Of a stretch of 10,538 nucleotides of DNA, positions 4,725 to 10,538 are shown in pieces (position 1 is the stretch's first letter; each line of letters starts with the position of its first letter). The notes beneath the pieces are model-generated. The model made no database searches, was not told where the DNA came from, and saw only the letters and a program-made list of their open reading frames with translations. The position numbers were made by a program, and so were the translations under genes. The DNA is from an uncultured Litorivicinus sp. (lineage in GTDB: Bacteria > Pseudomonadota > Gammaproteobacteria > Pseudomonadales > Litorivicinaceae), in contig CALKMT010000162.1 in the NCBI GenBank assembly GCA_938091715.1, forward strand, positions 1 to 10,538, read 5' to 3'.

Positions 4725-6062
4725 TCAATTAGCCAAGGTGTCTTGAACAACCTTGGCAATGGATTCGGCATGCAGATCTGCCAGATCGGTATTGTCGGCC
4801 TCGACCATGACCCGAATCAGGGGCTCTGTGCCGGATGGCCGCAACAGCACTCGGCCGCGATCGCCCATGGTCTCTTCCGCGGCGGACACCGCCGCTTGAA
4901 TATCCGGCTGCTCGTCCAGGGCGACCCGTCGCTTGACCGGCACATTGATCAAACGCTGAGGATACAAACTTAGATCCGAAGCCAAGGTCTGAAGATCGGC
5001 CTGCTGTGCGCGCATCGCAGCGACCACCTGCAGGGCCGTGACAATGCCATCGCCCGTGCCGGTCGCATGACCGCACACCACGTGACCGCTGGACTCACCG
5101 CCGAGCTGCCAACCCAGACGCCCCATCTCAGCGACCACGTAGCGGTCACCAACATTGGCCCGGGCAAAAGGAATTTGGTGCTTGCCCAACTGCAACTCGA
5201 GTCCCAGATTGGACATCAGCGTACCCACCACGCCCCCAGCCAAGCGCTCTTGGCGGTGCAGGTGAATAGCAATGATGTAAAGGATTTGATCGCCGTCGAT
5301 CAATTTCCCTTGATGGTCCACCATGACCACCCGGTCGGCATCACCGTCCAAGGCAATCCCAATGTCCGCTCGGTGCTCACGAACCGCGGCCTGCAGCGCT
5401 TCTGGATGCGTGGATCCGACCTCGCGGTTAATGTTTAGGCCATCGGGCGCATCGCCCAGGGTGATGACCTCGGCACCCAACTCCCGAAATACCGCAGGGC
5501 CAACCTGATAACCGGCCCCGTGGGCGCAATCCAATACGATGCGCAGCCCTTTCAGGCCGGCATTGGCGGTGTAGGTGCTCTTGCAGAACTCGATGTAGCG
5601 ACCGATCGCATCGTTTACCCGACGCGCTTTACCTAATTTTTTCGCCTCGACCGTGGCCAGCGGCTGATCCACCAATCGTTCAATCTCAAATTCCAGCGAA
5701 TCGTCCAACTTTTTACCGTCAGGCCCAAAGAACTTGATGCCGTTGTCCTGGAACGGGTTGTGACTGGCGCTAATAACGATGCCAGCCTGAGCCGAGAATG
5801 TACGGGTCAGGTAAGACACCGCAGGGGTCGGCAACGGACCCAGTAGCAGCGTGTCGACGCCGGCGGCACTCAGTCCCGCCTCGAGCGCCGATTCAAACAT
5901 GTATCCCGAGATCCGCGTGTCCTTGCCGATCAACACTCGACCGCCCTCGGCACCCCCTAAGACTCGGCCGGCCGCCCAGCCCAGCTTGAGCATAAAGTCC
6001 GGTGTGATAGGGGCTGTGCCCACTGCGCCACGGATCCCGTCTGTTCCAAAATACTGCTTCAT
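4725..6062 (-). CDS. glmM: Phosphoglucosamine mutase
   Basis: GlmM converts glucosamine-6-phosphate to glucosamine-1-phosphate, the step before UDP-GlcNAc, which feeds peptidoglycan and lipopolysaccharide. The 445-residue protein has the four active-site loops of the alpha-D-phosphohexomutase family. These are the phosphoserine loop SASHNP (catalytic Ser100), the metal-binding DGDADR (239-244), the sugar-binding GGESSGH (321-327), and the phosphate-binding RPSGTEPLIRV (about 408-418). The start at 6062 gives the usual N-terminus MKQYFGTDGIRG. An upstream extension to 6131 lies wholly inside folP and is rejected. The ATG overlaps the folP TGA by 4 nt (ATGA), indicating translational coupling. 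Confidence 0.97.
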   Translation of the reverse strand: MKQYFGTDGIRGAVGTAPITPDFMLKLGWAAGRVLGGAEGGRVLIGKDTRISGYMFESALEAGLSAAGVDTLLLGPLPTPAVSYLTRTFSAQAGIVISASHNPFQDNGIKFFGPDGKKLDDSLEFEIERLVDQPLATVEAKKLGKARRVNDAIGRYIEFCKSTYTANAGLKGLRIVLDCAHGAGYQVGPAVFRELGAEVITLGDAPDGLNINREVGSTHPEALQAAVREHRADIGIALDGDADRVVMVDHQGKLIDGDQILYIIAIHLHRQERLAGGVVGTLMSNLGLELQLGKHQIPFARANVGDRYVVAEMGRLGWQLGGESSGHVVCGHATGTGDGIVTALQVVAAMRAQQADLQTLASDLSLYPQRLINVPVKRRVALDEQPDIQAAVSAAEETMGDRGRVLLRPSGTEPLIRVMVEADNTDLADLHAESIAKVVQDTLAN

Positions 6063-6850
6063 AGTGTTCCTAAGTTTTTCATGACCGCCAGTGCATCCCG
6101 GGTGGCCTCGACGTTGTGCACTCGAACCCAACGGGCGCCGGCGCTGGCAGCGAGTGCAGCGGCCACTGCCGATCCCACATCTCGTTCTGACGTGGGACGG
6201 CCGGTAATTTCCCCGATCATTCGCTTGCGGCTGACACCGACCAAGATCGGCCAGCGCTCGGCCAACCGACCGATTCCTTTAAATAGGGTTTTATTGTGAT
6301 CCAGAGTTTTGCCAAAACCAAACCCAGGGTCCAAAGCAATGCGATCAGAGTGAATGCCCGCCGCCTCACAGGCAGCGATTCGCGCGCGCAAAAACTCCAG
6401 CACCTCGGCCTCGACATCCTGGTAGCTCGGCTGATCCTGCATGGTGTCAGGGGTGCCCTGCATATGCATCAACACTACTGGCAGTTGCGTCTTGGCTGCA
6501 GCCTCAAGGGCCCCGGGGCGTTGCAGAGCACGCACGTCGTTGATCATATCAGCGCCCAGACTCGCGCCCTGCAGCATCACACTAGGGGTCGAGGTATCCA
6601 GACTGCAGGGCACATCAAATTCTGACTTGATGGCCTCCAATGCCGGCAGCACCCGATCAGCTTCCTCTTGGACACTGACCGCGGCCGCACCGGGACGCGT
6701 GCTCTCACCACCCAGATCTAACCAGTCCGCACCCTGCTCAATCCGTGTCCCCGCCGCCCTCAGGATCGAATCCCGATCCAAGGCAATCTGGCCGCCATCT
6801 GAAAAAGAGTCCGGCGTGAGATTCATGACCGCCATGATTTCGGTGTGCAT
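6059..6850 (-). CDS. folP: Dihydropteroate synthase
   Basis: FolP joins p-aminobenzoate to dihydropterin pyrophosphate in folate synthesis and is the target of sulfonamides. From ATG 6850 it has 263 residues. Signature segments are MNLTPDSFSDGG (9-20, Asn10), GGESTRPGA (48-56), DTSTP (85-89), the ND pair at 104-105, LDPGFGFGK (173-181), SRK (207-209) and RVHNV (243-247). The N-terminus is shorter than in E. coli, which has about 16 more residues before the first signature; a TTG at 6856 would add only two. GGAC about 10 nt upstream is the likely ribosome binding site. The gene lies just behind a strong terminator after ftsH, so it may rely on read-through or a promoter I cannot place. Its stop overlaps the glmM start. 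Confidence 0.95.
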   Translation of the reverse strand: MHTEIMAVMNLTPDSFSDGGQIALDRDSILRAAGTRIEQGADWLDLGGESTRPGAAAVSVQEEADRVLPALEAIKSEFDVPCSLDTSTPSVMLQGASLGADMINDVRALQRPGALEAAAKTQLPVVLMHMQGTPDTMQDQPSYQDVEAEVLEFLRARIAACEAAGIHSDRIALDPGFGFGKTLDHNKTLFKGIGRLAERWPILVGVSRKRMIGEITGRPTSERDVGSAVAAALAASAGARWVRVHNVEATRDALAVMKNLGTL

Positions 6851-6865
6851 ACGCAAAAGGTCCGT

Positions 6866-6893
6866 AAAAAAATGGCCCCGATTGGGGCCATTT
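6866..6893 (-). terminator. Rho-independent terminator between ftsH and folP
   Basis: On the reverse strand AATGGCCCC and GGGGCCATT form a perfect 9-bp stem around AATC. Counting from inside the stem, seven T residues follow, just after the ftsH stop codon. It should end most rlmE-ftsH transcripts before folP. The mirrored A-tract makes it strong on this strand only. Confidence 0.85.
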
Positions 6894-6898
6894 AGAGC

Positions 6899-8434
6899 TT
6901 AAGCCGGTTGGTCCGGCGCACCGTCTTGGTCGGGTGCTTCGGGCTTTTCATCAGCGGTTGAGTCCATGGTCATGGGCTCGGCACTGTCGCCGTCGTTACT
7001 TTTTGGCGGCTCCCAGTCTTTCGGCGGGCTTGGTTTTTTGCCGTCCATGATCTGATCGATCTGCGCCGCATCGATGGTTTCATATTCCATCAAGGCTGCC
7101 GCCATCAACTCCATCTTGTCCCAGTTTTCCTCTAGGATCTTTTTGGCTGTGGCGTAGCAATCGTCGATGATCCGACGAACCTCGGTATCAATGCGCTTGG
7201 CCGTGTCGCCAGACACGCCTTTTGACGGCTGACCCATGGCGCGGCCAACAAAGGGGTCGCCCTCTTCGTCGTCGTACAGAAGCGGACCCAACTCAGTCGA
7301 CAAGCCCCAGCGAGTGACCATGGATCGCGCAATTTTTGTGGCCCGCTCAATGTCGTTGCTAGCGCCAGTAGTGACACCCATCTCGCCCAGCGTCAGCTCC
7401 TCGGCAATACGCCCACCAAACAGCGAGCAGATCTGCGAGATCAAGCCCTGCTTCGAATGGCTGTATTTGTCTTCCTCGGGCAGGAACATGGTGACACCCA
7501 AGGCCCGGCCACGGGGAATAATGCTGACCTTGTAGACCGGGTCGTGCTCGGGCATCAAACGACCGACAATGGCGTGGCCCGCCTCGTGATAAGCGGTGTT
7601 GAGCTTTTCGGATTCCTTCATGACCATGGTCTTGCGCTCGGCGCCCATCATGATCTTGTCCTTGGCTAGCTCGAAATGGCTCTGCTTGACCACTCGATCG
7701 TTGGAGCGTGCCGCAAACAGCGAGGCCTCGTTGACCAGGTTGGCCAAATCCGCACCACTAAATCCTGGCGTGCCACGGGCAATAACAGCCGGATTGACCT
7801 CATCGCTAACCGGAACCTTGCGCATGTGGACTTTCAAAATGTGCTCGCGACCACGGATGTCGGGCAGGCCCACGGTAACCTGGCGGTCAAAGCGCCCAGG
7901 ACGAAGCAGCGCGCTGTCCAAGACGTCCGGGCGGTTAGTCGCTGCGATCACGATCACGCCGTCATTGACGTCAAAACCGTCCATCTCGACCAGCAATTGG
8001 TTCAAGGTCTGTTCACGCTCATCGTGACCACCGCCCATGCCGGCTCCACGCTGACGACCGACCGCGTCAATCTCGTCGATAAAGATAATGCACGGTGCTT
8101 GCTTCTTGGCCTGCTCGAACATGTCCCGCACACGACTCGCGCCGACACCCACAAACATTTCAACAAAGTCCGATCCGGAAATAGTGAAGAACGGCACTTT
8201 GGCCTCGCCGGCGATGGCCTTGGCCAGCAAAGTCTTACCCGTACCCGGAGGGCCGGCCATCAAGACGCCGCGGGGGATGCGGCCGCCCAACTTTTGGAAC
8301 TTGCCCGGATCTTTTAGGAAGTCGACCAGCTCTTTGACATCTTCTTTGGCTTCGTCACAACCCGCCACGTCCATAAAGGTGGTCTTGATCTGATCTTCAC
8401 TCAGCAGGCGTGCTTTGGACTTGCCAAAGCTCAT
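6899..8434 (-). CDS. ftsH: ATP-dependent zinc metalloprotease FtsH, C-terminal part (AAA+ and peptidase domains), separated by an in-frame TGA
   Basis: This is the cytoplasmic machine of FtsH: an AAA+ unfoldase fused to a zinc protease, 511 residues from ATG 8434. Visible are Walker A GPPGTGKT (61-68), the pore residues FVG (94-96), Walker B IFIDEID (117-123), the arginine-finger region LRPGRFDR (177-184), the zinc site HEAGH (283-287) and the third ligand Asp361 in TTGASNDIERAT. An acidic, Pro-rich tail begins at about 455. All catalytic residues are present, so there is no sign of decay. The frame is the same as that of the upstream part; only the TGA at 8447-8449 divides them. ATG 8434 is preceded by GAGG at 7 nt, so independent initiation is possible. 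If expressed alone, the product would lack both membrane helices. Read-through would give a 644-residue protein of normal length. Confidence 0.93.
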   Translation of the reverse strand: MSFGKSKARLLSEDQIKTTFMDVAGCDEAKEDVKELVDFLKDPGKFQKLGGRIPRGVLMAGPPGTGKTLLAKAIAGEAKVPFFTISGSDFVEMFVGVGASRVRDMFEQAKKQAPCIIFIDEIDAVGRQRGAGMGGGHDEREQTLNQLLVEMDGFDVNDGVIVIAATNRPDVLDSALLRPGRFDRQVTVGLPDIRGREHILKVHMRKVPVSDEVNPAVIARGTPGFSGADLANLVNEASLFAARSNDRVVKQSHFELAKDKIMMGAERKTMVMKESEKLNTAYHEAGHAIVGRLMPEHDPVYKVSIIPRGRALGVTMFLPEEDKYSHSKQGLISQICSLFGGRIAEELTLGEMGVTTGASNDIERATKIARSMVTRWGLSTELGPLLYDDEEGDPFVGRAMGQPSKGVSGDTAKRIDTEVRRIIDDCYATAKKILEENWDKMELMAAALMEYETIDAAQIDQIMDGKKPSPPKDWEPPKSNDGDSAEPMTMDSTADEKPEAPDQDGAPDQPA

Positions 8435-8440
8435 CGGACC

Positions 8441-8446
8441 GCCTCG
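8441..8446 (-). promoter_or_regulatory. Shine-Dalgarno for a possible internal start of ftsH
   Basis: CGAGGC directly follows the TGA stop, placing GAGG (8442-8445) 7 nt before ATG 8434. This is a good ribosome binding site, and its closeness to the stop suits termination-reinitiation. The same bases also encode the Arg-Gly of the glycine-rich linker, so the match could be chance. Confidence 0.5.
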
Positions 8447-8833
8447 TCAGCCACCGCCGCCCTGCATCTGACGCATGAAAAACATAAAGACGGCCAGAAT
8501 GATTAGGATCGGGAAGCTGGCGACCAGTAGCTGTGTCCAAACGGACTGCTGCTCGGGCTGCTGGCCCTCGACCGACACATTGTGATCCAGCAAATCGTCA
8601 ATCAGCTTGGGATCGCTGATCGCGGGGCGCGTGGTTTCAAACGTCTCGCCGTTGGCTCGGGTGCCCTTGATGGTATAGCCACTGATCACGACCTTGCGGA
8701 CTTGGTCACGGTTGACCTCTTCGACAAAATCAGAATACGAAAGCTGGCGTGATGTGGGTTCCATGCTGAAGTTGTTGAACACCGTCAACAGCACACCCGC
8801 GATGATCATCCACAAAATCAAATTACGCGCCAT
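8447..8833 (-). CDS. ftsH: FtsH N-terminal part (two membrane helices and periplasmic domain), ending at an in-frame TGA
   Basis: This 128-residue frame carries the FtsH N-terminus. Membrane helix 1 is at about residues 4-21 (LILWMIIAGVLLTVFNNF). The periplasmic domain (about 24-95) contains YSDFVEEVNRDQVRKVVI, and helix 2 is at about 101-121, ending FMFFMRQMQGGGG. In intact homologues the linker continues without a break (P. aeruginosa, from memory: MQGGAGGKGGPMSFGK). Here the matching codon is TGA, one base from GGA (Gly). The start at 8833 has a good CAGGAG, 5 nt away. rlmE lies only 33 nt upstream, so the two are co-transcribed, as in E. coli. The 8854 extension adds seven residues before the Shine-Dalgarno and is rejected. 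The stop may be a mutation, a recoding site or a sequencing error. Confidence 0.9.
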   Translation of the reverse strand: MARNLILWMIIAGVLLTVFNNFSMEPTSRQLSYSDFVEEVNRDQVRKVVISGYTIKGTRANGETFETTRPAISDPKLIDDLLDHNVSVEGQQPEQQSVWTQLLVASFPILIILAVFMFFMRQMQGGGG

Positions 8834-8866
8834 TATTACTCCTGCCGGGACCAACCCGTCCTATCG

Positions 8867-9487
8867 TTAACCTTTAAAACCCGAACCCAAAATGTACAGC
8901 TCTCTGGATCTGGGCCGCGAGGCCTTGGGTTTGCGTGTCTTTACTGTAGCAAAAGAGTCGCGGCACTCACGCAAATAGGCCTCGAATCCCTCTCCTTGAA
9001 ACACCTTGATCAAAAAACTGCCACCCGGCTTAAGTTGTTGCCGGGCAAACTCCAATGCCAACTCGCACAGGTCCATCGCCCGGGGCAAGTCTACATTAAC
9101 GTTACCACTCATATTGGGGGCCATATCACTGATTACAACGTCGACCTCGCGACCGTCTAGGACCGCAAGAATATCGGCCAAACACGCGTCTTCGGTAAAG
9201 TCACCGCACACGAAATCGACATCCGCCATGGCGTCCATTTCCAAAATGTCTGAGGCCACCAGTATGCCGTTGCGCCCGATCCATTGACGGGCCAGCTGAC
9301 TCCAACCGCCCGGCGCTGCACCCAGATCCACGACCACTTGATTCGGTTTGATCAAGCGGTCCTTGTCCTGAATTTCCAGCAACTTAAAGGCTGCGCGGGA
9401 TCGATAGCCCTCAGCACGGGCACGTTTTACAAACTCATCGTCCTCGTGCTCGCGGATCCAACGACTACTGGATTTCGATCGACTCAT
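8867..9487 (-). CDS. rlmE: 23S rRNA 2'-O-ribose U2552 methyltransferase RlmE (FtsJ/RrmJ)
   Basis: RlmE methylates U2552 of 23S rRNA during late assembly of the 50S subunit, using S-adenosylmethionine. The 206-residue protein has the SAM-binding segment VVDLGAAPGGWSQ (52-64). It also has the full catalytic tetrad of the family: Lys35 (AAFKL), Asp121 (SDMAPN), Lys161 (IKVFQG) and Glu196 (SRELY). Length matches E. coli (209). The start at 9487 gives the expected MSRSKSSSRW with GGGA upstream; an extension to 9841 would run antisense through yhbY and is rejected. It is the first gene of the rlmE-ftsH unit and diverges from yhbY, an arrangement conserved in gammaproteobacteria. Confidence 0.96.
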   Translation of the reverse strand: MSRSKSSSRWIREHEDDEFVKRARAEGYRSRAAFKLLEIQDKDRLIKPNQVVVDLGAAPGGWSQLARQWIGRNGILVASDILEMDAMADVDFVCGDFTEDACLADILAVLDGREVDVVISDMAPNMSGNVNVDLPRAMDLCELALEFARQQLKPGGSFLIKVFQGEGFEAYLRECRDSFATVKTRKPKASRPRSRELYILGSGFKG

Positions 9488-9550
9488 TAACTGTCCCTTT
9501 GTTAAGGCCGAGATGCTAAAGTACACGACATCAATTCGAAAGGACTTCTG
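9488..9550. promoter_or_regulatory. Divergent intergenic region rlmE / yhbY
   Basis: These 63 bp must hold promoters for both directions unless they lie inside the genes. For rlmE a possible pair is TTTCGA and TAGCAT with 17 nt between them on the reverse strand. For yhbY, TTGTTA (9499-9504) is followed 17 nt later by TACACG, which is poor. I see no match to the heat-shock sigma-32 promoter known for the E. coli rrmJ-ftsH operon. The yhbY ribosome binding site AAAGGA is at 9539-9544. Confidence 0.35.
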
Positions 9551-9850
9551 ATGCTCTCTAACGCTCAACGCAAACAGCTTCGCTCTATCGGCCACCGCCT
9601 GAATCCCGTGGTCATGGTCGCTGACAAAGGACTTAGCGAAGGGGTCATGGCAGAGCTGGAACGGGCACTGACGGATCATGAGCTGATCAAAGTCCGATTG
9701 CGCGCCCCAAAAGAGCAGCGCACCCAATGGCAGGCAGAACTGACCCAAGCCACCAAGGCCGAATTGGTTCAATCGATCGGACAGATTTCCCTGCTGTATC
9801 GCAAAAACCCCAAAGCCGATCCCAACAAAAGCAATTTGCAAACCATTTAA
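9551..9850 (+). CDS. yhbY: YhbY family RNA-binding protein (CRM domain), ribosome assembly
   Basis: A 99-residue single-domain protein of the CRS1-YhbY (CRM) family, which in E. coli associates with pre-50S particles. The start MLSNAQRKQLRSIGHRLNPVVMV and the segment GLSEGVMAELERALTDHELIKV match the family closely, as does the ending IGQISLLYRKNP. The characteristic loop between the first helix and strand is SIGHRLNP, close to the AHPLKP form of E. coli. AAAGGA upstream supports the start. It sits divergent from rlmE, also a 50S assembly factor, so the two may be functionally linked. No terminator is seen before the recN promoter region. Confidence 0.95.
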   Translation: MLSNAQRKQLRSIGHRLNPVVMVADKGLSEGVMAELERALTDHELIKVRLRAPKEQRTQWQAELTQATKAELVQSIGQISLLYRKNPKADPNKSNLQTI

Positions 9851-9868
9851 CTGTTTATTTATACAGCA
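9849..9868 (+). promoter_or_regulatory. LexA (SOS) box of recN
   Basis: The core CTGT-TTATTTAT-ACAG (9851-9866) is an exact CTGT-N8-ACAG palindrome, with an AT-rich centre like the consensus. It begins at the stop codon of yhbY and lies about 40 nt before the recN start. A candidate -10 TAGTAT (9874-9879) puts the box over the -35 region, so LexA would block RNA polymerase. recN is a classic SOS gene in E. coli, which supports the reading. Confidence 0.88.
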
Positions 9869-9906
9869 TGACCTAGTATGTTTCTCTCTAGCGGGAGGAA
9901 CAACGC

Positions 9907-10538
9907 ATGCTGTGTCGACTGACGATTAATCATTTGGCCATCGTTCATTCTCAAAGCATTGAGATGCACCCTGGCCTGACCGTTCTCACCGGCGAAACCG
10001 GTGCCGGAAAGTCCTTGTTACTGGACGGGCTGGGCTTAATCCTGGGTGGTCGCGCCGACTCCTCGCTGGTCACCCAAGGGCGTCCCCGGGCCGAGGTCAG
10101 CGCCCAGTTTGACCTCAAACGCCTGCCCGCGGCCCAAGGCTGGTTAACCCAGCACGAGCTAGAAGACCCCGAACATCCCGATGACCTGCACATTCGCCGG
10201 ACCCTGACTGCGGATGGTCGATCCAAGGCCTACATCAATGGCCGGCCCATCACCCTGTTAGATCTAAAAGACCTGGCCTCTCAACTGGTCAGCTTGCAAG
10301 GCCAGCATGCCCAGTACGCGTTGCTAAACAGCGACGAGCAATGCCGAATCCTGGATCGCTATGGCGAGTTGCAAGCCAGCAAGGCCAGGGTGCGCGCCTG
10401 TTGGCACGAATTCCAAACCCTAGAAAAACAGCGCCAAACGCTGATCGATCAAATCGAACAATCGGCCGCCCATCGAGACCTACTCAGCTACCAAGTCGAA
10501 GAGCTGACCAACGCCGAATTGGTGCCGGACGAATTACC
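9907..10538 (+). CDS. recN: DNA repair protein RecN, 5' part (runs off right edge)
   Basis: RecN is an SMC-like ATPase acting in double-strand break repair. The 210 visible residues contain the N-terminal ATPase lobe: LTINHLAIVHSQSIEM, Walker A GETGAGKSLLLDGLGLILGG (about 34-53), and the conserved SLQGQHAQYALL (about 131-142) of the family. The coiled coil then begins with HEFQTLEKQRQTLIDQIEQ. The start ATG 9907 is preceded by GGGAGGA at 9891-9897. The C-terminal half, including Walker B, is outside the window. Regulation is by LexA through the box at 9851-9866. Confidence 0.96.
   Translation, partial: MLCRLTINHLAIVHSQSIEMHPGLTVLTGETGAGKSLLLDGLGLILGGRADSSLVTQGRPRAEVSAQFDLKRLPAAQGWLTQHELEDPEHPDDLHIRRTLTADGRSKAYINGRPITLLDLKDLASQLVSLQGQHAQYALLNSDEQCRILDRYGELQASKARVRACWHEFQTLEKQRQTLIDQIEQSAAHRDLLSYQVEELTNAELVPDEL

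Noticed and set aside
7676..8317. Forward reading frame of 213 codons opposite ftsH
   Set aside because: It is antisense to the highly conserved AAA+ domain, a shadow of codon bias.
8447..8449. UGA as glycine codon (alternative genetic code) or as selenocysteine
   Set aside because: folP uses TGA as a normal stop with a perfect overlap to glmM. No position in FtsH is known to need selenocysteine, and the site matches a glycine-rich linker.
9488..9841. N-terminal extension of RlmE to 324 residues
   Set aside because: The extension is antisense to yhbY, and the family N-terminus begins at 9487.

Overview
The window looks like a chromosomal segment of a gammaproteobacterium. Its core is the reverse-strand run rlmE-ftsH-folP-glmM-tpiA-secG-tRNA-Leu(GAG), the order familiar from Pseudomonas and its relatives. 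Divergent from it are yhbY and recN on the forward strand. Protein sequences, such as FtsH around MSFGKSKARLL and RlmE with its K-D-K-E tetrad, are typical of that class. I cannot name a genus from the sequence alone.

Layout from left to right. 1-1143 (reverse) is most of a sulfide:quinone oxidoreductase of the mitochondrial-like type, cut by the window edge, with an AT-rich interrupted palindrome just upstream of its start. 1204-1558 holds a tRNA-Leu(CAG), its terminator, and a displaced second copy of that terminator plus the last bases of the tRNA. 1678-2250 (forward) is a small membrane protein resembling a stand-alone MASE1 domain. 2324-2632 (forward) is a small acidic protein of unknown function. 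2645-3223 (reverse) is a secreted protein with four cysteines. 3240-3507 is a palindrome-rich non-coding stretch with two copies of a bidirectional terminator, lying downstream of tRNA-Leu(GAG). 3508-9487 (reverse) is the housekeeping cluster. 9551 to the end (forward) is yhbY and then recN, which runs off the right edge behind a textbook LexA box.

The housekeeping cluster joins 23S rRNA methylation (rlmE), membrane protein quality control (ftsH), folate synthesis (folP), amino-sugar supply for the cell wall (glmM), glycolysis (tpiA) and protein export (secG). folP/glmM overlap by 4 nt and tpiA/secG by 1 nt, which points to coupled translation. A strong terminator separates ftsH from folP.

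The most striking observation is in ftsH. The reading frame is intact over its whole length except for one in-frame TGA at 8447-8449. This lies in the glycine-rich linker between the second membrane helix and the AAA+ domain. It is followed 12 nt later by an in-frame ATG with a well-placed GAGG. The gene may be a split FtsH made by re-initiation, a read-through case, or a single-base sequencing error. The second theme is that both tRNA-Leu genes carry a duplicated terminator module about 140-160 bp downstream. The usual neighbours rimP-nusA-infB are absent after tRNA-Leu(GAG).
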